The position numbers were made by a program, and so were the translations under genes. From contig JBDNCJ010000006.1 in NCBI GenBank assembly GCA_046719715.1, positions 13,170 through 77,169 on the forward strand: 64,000 nt of DNA, given 5' to 3'. The notes beneath the pieces were generated by a model. The model did no database searches, had not been told where the DNA came from, and was given only the letters and a program-made list of their open reading frames with translations. Positions within the stretch are counted from its first letter, which is position 1. Each line of letters starts with the position of its first letter. The DNA is from JANWWM01 sp046719715. Its GTDB lineage: Bacteria > Bacteroidota > Chlorobiia > Chlorobiales > Thermochlorobacteraceae. Of this stretch, positions 25,533-33,802 are shown in pieces.

Positions 25533-26588
25533 ATGCCGAAAAAAGTCTCGTTCAACGATTTAGTAACGGCGATTAGCAAGGGAAGAATCGATCCCGTGTA
25601 TTTTTTTTACGGCAAAGAAGATTTCCTGATTGAAGAATTGATTGAACTGCTCCGCGCCAAAGTCTTTCGCACGAAAGAAGAGGCGGGGGCGAACTTCACC
25701 GTGCTTTTCGGCGGCACGGGCGCGGAAAAATCCATCTCGCTCGGCGACATTCTTTCTGCCGCTTCCGCCTACGGAATGTTTGCCGAACAAAAGATGATTG
25801 TCGTGCGTGAGTTCGACAAAGTTCAAAAGCCGAAAAAAGATTTTCAGAAATCCACCTACAACGCCCTCGCCGAATATCTCAAAAATCCGCTTGAAACCAC
25901 CGTGTTGGTGCTTTGCGCCGGCGAACTCGACAAGAAAGACCTTGCCAAAGAGCCGTTCTCACTCTTGGATTCCGTCGGGTATGAGTTTCCCGCGATGCGC
26001 GACATTTCAGGCTTCGCCGACGATTACGCCAAACGCTTGGGCTGGCGGCTCACACCCGAAGCCCTACGGATATTGGTGATGTATGCCGGCAGTTCCGCGC
26101 GCGACGTTGGCAATGAACTTCAAAAGCTCACGCTCTATGCAGGCAATCGCGAGGATAAAACGCTGACGGAAAAAGACGTCTCGGAAGTCGTCGGCATTTC
26201 GCGCGAGTATAACGTGTTTGAACTTCAAAAGGCGATATGCAGTCGCGACCTACGGCAGTCGTCGGGCGTCGCGCTTAAAATTTTGGAGAAGGAAGAGCCC
26301 GTTTCCATCGTCAATACTTTGACGGTGTTTTTTACGCGGCTTTGGAAATTGCACTCCCCCGTGCTTCAACGCATGTCGGAGCAAGACGCGGCAAAGGAAC
26401 TTGGCATGTTCGGGGGGCAAGCCTACTTTTTGCGCGACTACAAACAATACGCGACGCAATTTACGCCGACGCAGATTGAACGCGCTTTGACGGCGTTGAG
26501 CTTTGCCGACCAAACACTTAAAGGCATCTATCCGCCGATTGAGCATCCGCTTTTGATGCTCAAATTGATTCGCGAAATTTTGTCGTGA
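25533..26588 (+). CDS. holA: DNA polymerase III delta subunit
   Basis: Clamp-loader delta subunit that opens the beta sliding clamp. It is 351 residues. N-terminal PVYFFYGKEDFLIEEL is the standard HolA start of the AAA+-like domain I, followed by KMIVVREFDKVQK, a region replacing the P-loop, FDDYAKRL-like FADDYAKRLGW, SSARDVGNELQKLTLY, and a C-terminal collar domain ending HPLLMLKLI. It follows the lipoprotein gene by 5 nt, so it may be cotranscribed. Confidence 0.93.
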   Translation: MPKKVSFNDLVTAISKGRIDPVYFFYGKEDFLIEELIELLRAKVFRTKEEAGANFTVLFGGTGAEKSISLGDILSAASAYGMFAEQKMIVVREFDKVQKPKKDFQKSTYNALAEYLKNPLETTVLVLCAGELDKKDLAKEPFSLLDSVGYEFPAMRDISGFADDYAKRLGWRLTPEALRILVMYAGSSARDVGNELQKLTLYAGNREDKTLTEKDVSEVVGISREYNVFELQKAICSRDLRQSSGVALKILEKEEPVSIVNTLTVFFTRLWKLHSPVLQRMSEQDAAKELGMFGGQAYFLRDYKQYATQFTPTQIERALTALSFADQTLKGIYPPIEHPLLMLKLIREILS

Positions 26589-26647
26589 ATGTTATTTTGT
26601 TTCAACGCAGTTTTATTTGTTTTCACCATCAAACTTGAAACTCACGA

Positions 26648-27520
26648 ATGTCGCTCATCAGCCTCGTCAAACACATTCTCTGCCCCGTTGACTTTTCCGA
26701 AAAATCACTTCAAGTTATTGACCATGCCCTGCGTTTGTGCGACGTGTTCGGCGCGACAATTTCTGTCTTGAACGTCGTCGATGATTCTTCACCTGAATAT
26801 GCTTCATATCGACGCAGTGAGAAGGATATGCAGATGCTTCGACGCACGCTCGAGCAAGATTCGCAAAATCGAATGAAGTTGCACATCGAGCCGCGCTTGC
26901 GCAGTTTCTCAAATGCAACCATGACGACCCTTTTCGGAAAACCTTCGGACGTGATTGTCAAAATCGCCAAAGAGCAACGCGCCAATTTAATTATGATGGC
27001 GACGCGCTCGCTCGGCTTGACGGGTCAATTCATTTTGGGAAGCACCACTTACAAAATTCTTCGAACCGCGCCTTGCCCTCTGATGGTTTTTTCAAAACCT
27101 GAAATGAAGTTTCGAGCTATTCGTATTTTATTCCCAACCGATTTTTCCGAGATTTCTCAACTCTCGCTCCCCTACCTTTTCAAATTAGCCGTTGATTACG
27201 GTGCCGATATTCACCTCGTTCATTATCGCCAGATGCACAACGCCGTCTCCAAAGACCCGACGCGCGACCTTGAACTCATTAAGCGCAACGCCATCTCGAA
27301 TCGTATTCCCGCCAACCGCATTTTCATAAACGACGACATTAAAGGCATTACGCCCGGCGCGGCGATTCTCAAATACGCCAAAGAAAACGCCATCGACTTG
27401 ACGATTCTTTCCGCTCATGGTGCGTCGGGCTACAAACAGTTTTTTCTTGGTACAACTGCAGTTGAAATTTCAAGCAAAAGCGAATCGCCCGTGTTGCTCA
27501 TTCGCAAAATGGAGTTCTGA
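26648..27520 (+). CDS. Tandem universal stress protein (UspA family)
   Basis: A 290-residue protein with two UspA domains (about 5-148 and 155-288). Both begin with the ILCPVDFSE / ILFPTDFSE strand. The ATP-binding signature Gx2Gx9G(S/T) is nearly complete in the second domain (AHG...LGT) but the first glycine is a Ser in the first domain (TRS...LGS). One functional nucleotide site per chain is therefore plausible. The stand-alone UspA at 36872 is a related single-domain protein. Function in stress survival is inferred from family only. Confidence 0.88.
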   Translation: MSLISLVKHILCPVDFSEKSLQVIDHALRLCDVFGATISVLNVVDDSSPEYASYRRSEKDMQMLRRTLEQDSQNRMKLHIEPRLRSFSNATMTTLFGKPSDVIVKIAKEQRANLIMMATRSLGLTGQFILGSTTYKILRTAPCPLMVFSKPEMKFRAIRILFPTDFSEISQLSLPYLFKLAVDYGADIHLVHYRQMHNAVSKDPTRDLELIKRNAISNRIPANRIFINDDIKGITPGAAILKYAKENAIDLTILSAHGASGYKQFFLGTTAVEISSKSESPVLLIRKMEF

Positions 27521-27597
27521 TACCATTCAACTAAGCTTGTAAATGGCAAGACAGAATTAAGTGTGAAGTGGATAAACAGACACGTCATTATATCGTG

Positions 27598-27690
27598 GTC
27601 ATTCCGAGCGACGCGAGGAATCCATTTGACGAGCTCGGCGAGGCTCGCTGATGGATTCTTCACTACGCTGACGCCCCGTTCTGAACGGCA
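27598..27690. repeat. Intergenic palindromic repeat, copy 1
   Basis: GTCATTCCGAGCGACGCGAG followed by GAATCCAT forms the left arm and ATGGATTCTTCACTACGCT (from about 27651) the diverged right arm of an imperfect inverted repeat. The left and right halves share ATGGATTC and CGCT positions. A related element lies at 63644-63766. Such elements, with GTCATTCCGAG ends, are dispersed in many Bacteroidota/Chlorobi-type genomes. No coding function is apparent in this 248-bp gap. Confidence 0.6.
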
Positions 27691-27768
27691 TGCTCTTTTG
27701 GTATGAGACGTTGAAATAGACCGCCGATGCCACGACATTTGCGTCTCCTTTGCTTGTCTCTTCATCGC

Positions 27769-28332
27769 TTATTCGCCAGCCGCTTCTTGTGCGAGTAAGG
27801 CGAGCATTTGTGCGTTTTCGGGGTGAGCGGGAAGTTGGTCGGCGAGTGAAAGTCCGCTGACGTATTTGAACTGAATCGCGCCGTTTTTATCGAGCAGAAA
27901 TTGTGCGGGAAGCGGCGCGCCGAGTGCCGCTCCAAGCCCGTATTGCTTGAAGACGCGCCATTCTGAATCGGAAAGCATCACGAAGGGATAGGCTTGTTCG
28001 GTCATGATTTGCTTCGTCATCTCGATATTTGTGGAAGAAACCACGACTACGTTTCCACCCTTTTCAAGAAAGGCTTGGTAATCTTTTTTGAGGTTGTTCA
28101 AATGCGGGAAGCAAAGCGGGCAGAAAATTTTATCGGTAAAAATTCTGGTGAAAACGAGCAAGAGCGGCTTTCCACGAAAGTCAGAGAGTTTGTGCATGTT
28201 GCCGTCTGCGTCGGGCAGTTCAAAATCGGGTGCGACTTCTCCGATTTGAAACTTATTTTCGGCGAAGCGCGGCACGAAGTTCGCAACGAAATTTGCATTG
28301 ATTGGATTGATGGAGTCAAAAATCGACGGCAT
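27769..28332 (-). CDS. Peroxiredoxin/redoxin-like thiol protein (AhpC-TSA type)
   Basis: A 187-residue thioredoxin-fold protein. GEVAPDFELPDADGNMHKLS and KPLLLVFTRIF are the redoxin core; the active centre reads FCPLCFPHL, a CxxC pair rather than the PxxxTxxC of typical peroxiredoxins, so thiol-disulfide chemistry like that of AhpC-related redoxins is more likely than classic peroxidase action. About 27 residues precede the domain and contain no signal peptide, so it is cytoplasmic. It is transcribed alone. Confidence 0.8.
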   Translation of the reverse strand: MPSIFDSINPINANFVANFVPRFAENKFQIGEVAPDFELPDADGNMHKLSDFRGKPLLLVFTRIFTDKIFCPLCFPHLNNLKKDYQAFLEKGGNVVVVSSTNIEMTKQIMTEQAYPFVMLSDSEWRVFKQYGLGAALGAPLPAQFLLDKNGAIQFKYVSGLSLADQLPAHPENAQMLALLAQEAAGE

Positions 28333-28468
28333 TGAAATCTATTGATTTTGTAGATTGGATAAGGCGTTTCGGTTGATTCAAAGAACGATTAAGAACGTGC
28401 GATTCGTTTCCAATGATGTTTCTATTTTATGCTCACAACTGCCGACCAATCACCGTGAAAGCCTGACG

Positions 28469-28657
28469 ATGAAAAACTTGAAAAAAGAGCGATACACGAA
28501 ATCCACGCTTCCTGAAAAAATTTGCGAGAGCTGCAATCGCCCGATGTCGTGGCGCAAAGCATGGGCGAAGAATTGGGAAGAGGTTAAATACTGCTCCGAC
28601 CGATGCCGCGCCGAATCCAAACAGAAGCGCAAAACTCAAACTTCAAAGCCTCAATGA
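28469..28657 (+). CDS. DUF2256 small zinc-ribbon-like protein
   Basis: A 62-residue basic protein with the DUF2256 pattern: KICESCNRPMSWRKAW, then NWEEVKYCSDRCR. Four cysteines in Cx2C and Cx3C arrangement suggest a zinc-binding knuckle. In other genomes DUF2256 genes often stand near cryptochrome/photolyase genes, but none is seen here. The ATG at 28469 is chosen because the family begins shortly before the first CxxC; the stop overlaps the next start as ATGA. Function unknown. Confidence 0.85.
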   Translation: MKNLKKERYTKSTLPEKICESCNRPMSWRKAWAKNWEEVKYCSDRCRAESKQKRKTQTSKPQ

Positions 28658-28989
28658 AAAATAAATATGCCAAACAGCCTTCCGCAATGGAAGTTGAAAA
28701 TCTCATCTATGAAGTCGCACTCAATCGCGCCTTGATTTTGATGTTGCTTGAAGAATTAGAGAAAACAAATCCGGGATTGACTGAGCGCGTTCAAGACCTA
28801 CTGAACGCGGAATCACAGCGCATTTACGGGCTGGTTTCTCAATTCGTTGAAGAGCCATCGCCGTATTACGCCCCGCTTTTAGAGATGCGTAAAACACACG
28901 ACGACGCCGATAAAGCGGCGGCGATTCTCAAAAGCATTTTGAACGACCCCGAACCGCCCGCAAAACCAAAAGGGAGAAAAAAACGATAG
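28654..28989 (+). CDS. Hypothetical helical protein coupled to DUF2256
   Basis: A 111-residue, largely helical protein (EVENLIYEVALNRALILMLLEEL) with a basic C-terminal tail ending PKGRKKR. It starts inside the stop codon of the DUF2256 gene (ATGA), so the two are translationally coupled. No domain is recognised; the tail could bind nucleic acid. It ends 17 bp before the convergent REC/PAS gene. Confidence 0.65.
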   Translation: MKNKYAKQPSAMEVENLIYEVALNRALILMLLEELEKTNPGLTERVQDLLNAESQRIYGLVSQFVEEPSPYYAPLLEMRKTHDDADKAAAILKSILNDPEPPAKPKGRKKR

Positions 28990-29006
28990 GCACTTCTGCT
29001 TGAAGT

Positions 29007-31256
29007 TTATGCTTGCAGGGCGGGCGACTTCGCCTCAACCAGCACGCCAACCGCTCCCGCAATCAGCCCGTTTGAAATCATCGGCGAAAAATGAAAATCG
29101 ACTTGCGACTCGGCGACGACGAGCGATGTTGCAACCGATTCCCCCGATAGCACCCGACGGAACGCGCCAAGAAGTTGAGGATACTTGCCGTAGAGTTCAT
29201 AAATGGATTTCCCTTTTGCAAGCGTTGACGCCGATTGATGTAGGTCGGTGGATTTTCCGAAGATGCCGGTGATGACTCCCGCATCGTCAAAGGTGATGAG
29301 GGAAATTGGCGCGGCGTCGAGCATCGGCTCAATCTGCTGTTTGAACTCGCGATATTCGCTCTCGATGGTGGCACGCTTGGTAGCGTCAGTGAGCAAGGTG
29401 AGCACGCCGAGCGGATTTCCGACCTCGTCGTCGAGGCGCGAAATGAACATCTCCGCGATTTTTTGTTCGCCGTCAGGCGTAAGATATTTGATTTTGCCGT
29501 CCCACCGTCCGACGCTTTGCAGCGACTCCATCGCGGCTTTGCGCTCTTTTGAGGAGGCATACTTGTATTTCATAATTTCGTCCGACTTCTTACCCAACGC
29601 CTCGCCCACAGACACGCCGTGAAACATCGCCGCCGCTTCATTCCAATATCGGATTTCACCAGAGACGCTCACCATCACGACGGCAAGATTAAGCGCGTTG
29701 AGAATCGCTGATTTTTCCGTCAGCATCCGCTCTTTTGCTTTTAACTCTTTTTGTGCCTCGTGGAGTTTGGCGGATTTTTCCTGAACACTGCTTTCTAAAA
29801 TTTTCACGTCGCTTTCAAGACGCTCGACTTCTCGGTCGGCTTGCTCCCAATCGGCACGCAACTGCGAAATCGTGCTTTGGGCGTCGGCGAGTTCGGCAAC
29901 GAGTTTTGCAATTTCAGTTTCAAGTTTTGCTTCTTTTTCGGGATTGCCTTTTGGCTGTGCCGCAAGGGTTTGAATGGTTTGATTTGCCTGTGAAAGTTCT
30001 TGTTCGAGCTTTTGTCGTTTGCTTGTTTCTTCGCCGAGTTTTGCGCGAAGGTCGGCGAGTTCTTTGGTGAAACGTTGAGCGAGCGACTGCGCCGATTCTT
30101 GCGCCGCTGTCAATTTTGATTCAAGGCTTCGCTTTTCTTCTTCGGCGTTTACCAGTTCGGCTTTTGCGGTTTCGATTTGTTCGGAAAATGCGCCGGCGTT
30201 GTTTACTTGCTTATTGAGCGCGGCGTCGTATTGCTTGAACATCGCTTCAAATTGAGCGAGTTGGTTGCCTGCATTCTCGACGGCTTCGCGAAGTTGATTG
30301 CCGGTGATGAGCGCGTCTTGAAGCTCGATGCGCAGTTGCATTTCCGCCTCTTGCGCTTTATCGACCTCGTTCATCAATTCTTTTTCGCGCTCTGCTTTTT
30401 CGGAGAGTTCGGCTTTGAGCCGCGTATTGGCTTGTCGCTCTTCTTCGTAGGCGATTGCCGAAAGCCGCGCTTTTTCTTCCGCTGTTTTCAAGGCATCGGT
30501 AAGTTCATTGAGGGTTTGGCGCGCCGCTTCAAGTTGCGATTCAAGATGTGAATTTATTGATGCGTTGCTTTGAAGCGATTGAAGTTGAGCACGAGACAGG
30601 TCGAGGGCGTTTTGGAGTTCGAAGTTGTTTGCATTCAGCGTGGCAATGGTATCGGTAAGCTCATCGATTTTTTTCTGCATATCGTCTATGACGACGGAGG
30701 AAGCGGCGTGGCTCGACACATCAGGCAAGGCGGGCTTGTGCGGTTCTTTTTCCGTCGTTGGCGCGGGAAGCGGTTCATCTTCAAGAAACGGCGACTGCAA
30801 TCGCGCTAATTGTGCTCGTACCGCTTCGAGATTTCTCATGAAGTCTTCCGACGGTTGCGGGATTTGCGTCTGCGGGTTTGAGACGGGCTTCCGACTTAAA
30901 ATTTCCCGAATTGCCGCCGTTAAAAATTTCAAATGCGACTTAAACACATAATCCGATGCGCCGCTTTTCAAGACCTCCGCAACGACGGCTTCATCGGTAA
31001 TTTTTGAGAGCACAATGACGGGAATATGAATCGATTTTGATTTCAAGTGAGCGATGACGTCGCTCACAGTTTTGCGCTTTTGAAGAGCGTATTCGCAAAG
31101 CACCAAGTCAAAGGTTTGCTCTTCGAGTGCTTCTTCAAATTCTTCAAATGATTCTACATGCTCAATATCGGGGTGGAGTTCATCGCTTTTGAGCGTCAGC
31201 CAAGCCACTTGCGCGTCCAAGAGCGAGGTGTCAAAATGAAGAATGCGAATACTCAT
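29007..31256 (-). CDS. REC - coiled coil - PAS signalling protein with altered phosphoacceptor
   Basis: A 749-residue cytoplasmic protein. Residues 1-125 are a receiver-like domain (SIRILHFDTS, VIVLSK, conserved Lys in DYVFKSHL), but the phosphoacceptor position reads DLVLCE55Y, a Glu where Asp is expected. A coiled coil of roughly 350 residues (about 185-545, rich in E, K, Q and A) follows. Two PAS-like domains end it (about 552-650, VVMVSVSGEIRYWNEAAA; and about 660-745). No kinase, cyclase or DNA-binding output is present. It is last in an operon with two NTase-HEPN genes and ftsY (gap 21 nt). It may be a scaffold that senses a signal without phosphorylation; this is inference. Confidence 0.78.
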   Translation of the reverse strand: MSIRILHFDTSLLDAQVAWLTLKSDELHPDIEHVESFEEFEEALEEQTFDLVLCEYALQKRKTVSDVIAHLKSKSIHIPVIVLSKITDEAVVAEVLKSGASDYVFKSHLKFLTAAIREILSRKPVSNPQTQIPQPSEDFMRNLEAVRAQLARLQSPFLEDEPLPAPTTEKEPHKPALPDVSSHAASSVVIDDMQKKIDELTDTIATLNANNFELQNALDLSRAQLQSLQSNASINSHLESQLEAARQTLNELTDALKTAEEKARLSAIAYEEERQANTRLKAELSEKAEREKELMNEVDKAQEAEMQLRIELQDALITGNQLREAVENAGNQLAQFEAMFKQYDAALNKQVNNAGAFSEQIETAKAELVNAEEEKRSLESKLTAAQESAQSLAQRFTKELADLRAKLGEETSKRQKLEQELSQANQTIQTLAAQPKGNPEKEAKLETEIAKLVAELADAQSTISQLRADWEQADREVERLESDVKILESSVQEKSAKLHEAQKELKAKERMLTEKSAILNALNLAVVMVSVSGEIRYWNEAAAMFHGVSVGEALGKKSDEIMKYKYASSKERKAAMESLQSVGRWDGKIKYLTPDGEQKIAEMFISRLDDEVGNPLGVLTLLTDATKRATIESEYREFKQQIEPMLDAAPISLITFDDAGVITGIFGKSTDLHQSASTLAKGKSIYELYGKYPQLLGAFRRVLSGESVATSLVVAESQVDFHFSPMISNGLIAGAVGVLVEAKSPALQA

Positions 31257-31277
31257 CGTTGTGTAGTTTTTTCAAAA

Positions 31278-32219
31278 TTATTCAAAAAGTGCTTGAACGA
31301 ATTTCCGTCGGTCGAAGAGTTGCAAGTCGTCAATTTTTTCGCCGACGCCGATATACTTGACGGGAATGTTCAGTTCGTTTGAAATGGCAATCACCACGCC
31401 GCCTTTGGCTGTGCCGTCGAGCTTGGTGAGAATCAGCCCTGTTACATCGACGGCTTTGGTAAATTCTTTGGCTTGATTGAGAGCATTTTGCCCTGTTGAG
31501 CCATCTAAGACGAGCAAAACTTCATTTGGCGCGTCGGGCAGTTTCTTTTTCATCACGCGCTTGATTTTGGCGAGTTCTTCCATCAAGTGCGTTTTGTTGT
31601 GCAAGCGTCCCGCCGTATCGACCAAGACGACGTCGACGTCTTTTGCAATGGCGGAAGAAACAGCGTCAAAAACGACGGCGCTGGGGTCGACGCCCTGACC
31701 TTGCGAGACAATCGGCACACCGGCGCGCTCCGCCCAAATTTCCAACTGCTCTGTGGCGGCGGCGCGAAACGTATCGGCGGCGGCAATCAAGACCTTCTTC
31801 CCCGCGCTTTTGTAATTATACGCCATCTTTCCAATGCTCGTCGTTTTTCCAACACCATTGACGCCGACAATCATAATCACATAGGGCTTCTTGGGCAATG
31901 TTGCGTCAAAATCGACCACCGTTACCTCGCGTGCGTCGCGCATCAATTTTTGAATTTCATCGCGGAGCATCGCGTCTAACTCTTGCTCGCTGGTATAACG
32001 CTCTTTTTTAGCGCGCATCGAGATGGATTCCACGATTTTAAGCGTCGTTGGCACGCCCACATCTGCCGAAATGAGAATTTGCTCCAACTCCTCCAAAAAT
32101 TCATCATCTATTTTTGTTTTGCCCTTTACAAGACGAGAAATTTTTCCGAACAAATTTTCCCTCGTTTTTGCAAGACCTTCTTTCAGTCGCGAAAGTTTGA
32201 AGGCGTCAAAAAAGCCCAT
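31278..32219 (-). CDS. ftsY: Signal recognition particle receptor FtsY
   Basis: SRP receptor GTPase, 313 residues, with a short N-terminal region and no long acidic A domain. It has N-domain helices (1-95), P-loop GVNGVGKTTS near 120, AADTFRAAATEQL, DTAGRLHNK, and TKLDGTAKGG. Its partner ffh is at 14179-15531. The gene lies 11 nt after the second NTase-HEPN gene and 21 nt before the REC/PAS gene, so it belongs to an unusual operon. Confidence 0.95.
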   Translation of the reverse strand: MGFFDAFKLSRLKEGLAKTRENLFGKISRLVKGKTKIDDEFLEELEQILISADVGVPTTLKIVESISMRAKKERYTSEQELDAMLRDEIQKLMRDAREVTVVDFDATLPKKPYVIMIVGVNGVGKTTSIGKMAYNYKSAGKKVLIAAADTFRAAATEQLEIWAERAGVPIVSQGQGVDPSAVVFDAVSSAIAKDVDVVLVDTAGRLHNKTHLMEELAKIKRVMKKKLPDAPNEVLLVLDGSTGQNALNQAKEFTKAVDVTGLILTKLDGTAKGGVVIAISNELNIPVKYIGVGEKIDDLQLFDRRKFVQALFE

Positions 32220-32230
32220 GTTGGTTGTGC

Positions 32231-32974
32231 CTATGATTTTAAGGTTATTAAATTTTCGGCGAAGCCGACGGCGCGCGTGGCAAGTTCCAACGCTGTTTTT
32301 GCGTCAACTTCAAATTCAACGCTCTCGTAGCGCATCTCGACGGCAAAGTCGTTGAGTTTTGACGCATCGTTTAACTCTGCTTCAACTTCAATTGCGTTTG
32401 CCGCAAGCAATTTCAAAATCTCTCCCAAATCGTGCGTTCTCGGAAAATGAACGTTCTGATGCGCAAGCACGGCTTTGAGTGCCTTCTCTACCGCTTGTTG
32501 CGCATTGAAGCCAATTCCTTCCATATCGTTTGGGCTGACTGCAAAGAGCGTTTCGGCTCGCTCTTTATCTTTCTTGGCTTTTTCCAAGAGGGTTTTCGCA
32601 ATGTCCTGATTGGTTTTCATTTCCGCTGGGTTGTTCGCCATTCGCTTTGCTGACACATCTTCGTAAAGCACAACGCCTTCGTCTCTGATGTTTCGCCACA
32701 GTCCGACCGTTACGCCCTTCATCGCCTCGCACTCCGATTGATGCTTGACCAACAGTTGAACCCGTGCGGGCAACTTCCCCACTGCCGATTTCAATTTCAT
32801 TCGTTCCTGTTTCAAATCCACCTCGTCCGAAAGCATCACGAGCACATCGTAATCGCTTTCTTCGTCGTAATCGCCTCGCGCCCGCGAGCCAAACAGCACC
32901 ACCTTCACAGGCGACGACACCCGACGCACTTCGCCGAGAATTTCTTGCTCAATTTCATCTATGACGGTTTTCAT
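32231..32974 (-). CDS. Fused nucleotidyltransferase-HEPN protein, copy A
   Basis: A 247-residue fusion: minimal nucleotidyltransferase (about 5-105) with G29-S30-(X10)-D41-Y-D43, then a HEPN domain of the PF05168 type (about 125-245) recognisable from AVEKALKAVLAH and HFPRTHDLGEILKLL. It is almost identical to copy B at 32979-33761 except for roughly residues 134-158 (DKERAETLFAVSPNDMEGIGF). It lacks the RX4HXY RNase motif of the mntA-hepT pair at 893-1727. The next gene, ftsY, begins 11 nt downstream. Target molecule unknown; both domains in one chain suggests either a cis-controlled enzyme or a nucleotidyltransferase acting with a substrate-binding HEPN domain. Confidence 0.85.
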   Translation of the reverse strand: MKTVIDEIEQEILGEVRRVSSPVKVVLFGSRARGDYDEESDYDVLVMLSDEVDLKQERMKLKSAVGKLPARVQLLVKHQSECEAMKGVTVGLWRNIRDEGVVLYEDVSAKRMANNPAEMKTNQDIAKTLLEKAKKDKERAETLFAVSPNDMEGIGFNAQQAVEKALKAVLAHQNVHFPRTHDLGEILKLLAANAIEVEAELNDASKLNDFAVEMRYESVEFEVDAKTALELATRAVGFAENLITLKS

Positions 32975-32978
32975 GGAT

Positions 32979-33761
32979 TCACAGTCCTTTTGTTAGCAAT
33001 GCTTCAGCGAAGGCGACGGCGCGTGTGGCAAGTTCCAACGCTGTTTTTGCGTCAACTTCAAATTCAACGCTCTCGTAGCGCATCTCGACGGCAAAGTCGT
33101 TGAGTTTTGACACATCGTTTAACTCTGCTTCAACTTCAATTCCGTTTGCCGCAAGCAATTTCAAAATCTCTCCCAAATCGTGCGTTCTCGGAAAATGAAC
33201 GTCGTGATGCGCAAGCACGGCTTTGAGTGCCTTCTCTACCGCTTGCTGGCAGTGAAATCCGATTGCTTCCATTTCATTCAAGTGCTCGTTCAGCACCAAT
33301 GCCGATTTCAAATCTACTTTCGCTTTTTCCAAGAGGGTTCTCGCGACGTCTTGATTGGTTTTCATTTCCGCTGGGTTATTCGCCATTCGCTTTGCTGACA
33401 CATCTTCGTAAAGCACAACGCCTTCGTCTCTGATGTTTCGCCACAGTCCGACCGTTACGCCCTTCATCGCCTCGCACTCCGATTGATGCTTGACCAACAG
33501 TTGAACCCGCGCGGGCAACTTCCCCACTGCCGATTTCAATTTCATTCGTTCTTGTTTCAAATCCACCTCGTCCGAAAGCACCACGAGCACATCGTAATCG
33601 CTTTCTTCGTCGTAATCGCCTCGCGCCCGTGAGCCAAACAGCACCACCTTCACAGGCGACGACACCCGACGCACTTCGCGAAGTATTTCCACTTCAAATC
33701 CATCAAGCGCGATTTTGTGCTCAACTTGACTATCTTCAATTCCTTTGAAAGCCAAAGCCAT
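32979..33761 (-). CDS. Fused nucleotidyltransferase-HEPN protein, copy B
   Basis: A tandem paralogue of copy A, 4 nt upstream. From the ATG at 33761 it is 260 residues; a further in-frame ATG at 33809 would overlap the divergent thiL start and is rejected. The nucleotidyltransferase motif GSRARGDYDEESDYD and the HEPN motif HFPRTHDLGEILKLL are identical to copy A. The first 14 or so residues and the block around DLKSALVLNEHLNEMEAIGF differ. Nucleotide identity is near-complete on both sides of that block, which implies recent duplication or gene conversion. Confidence 0.83.
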   Translation of the reverse strand: MALAFKGIEDSQVEHKIALDGFEVEILREVRRVSSPVKVVLFGSRARGDYDEESDYDVLVVLSDEVDLKQERMKLKSAVGKLPARVQLLVKHQSECEAMKGVTVGLWRNIRDEGVVLYEDVSAKRMANNPAEMKTNQDVARTLLEKAKVDLKSALVLNEHLNEMEAIGFHCQQAVEKALKAVLAHHDVHFPRTHDLGEILKLLAANGIEVEAELNDVSKLNDFAVEMRYESVEFEVDAKTALELATRAVAFAEALLTKGL

Positions 33762-33802
33762 CTTTTTCGTTATTTTGTCTGAATATAAAACTTCCTTGTT
33801 CA

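Noticed and set aside
27430..27765. A 111-codon minus-strand frame after the tandem UspA gene
   Set aside because: It spans the palindromic repeat and the end of the UspA gene; composition follows the repeat.
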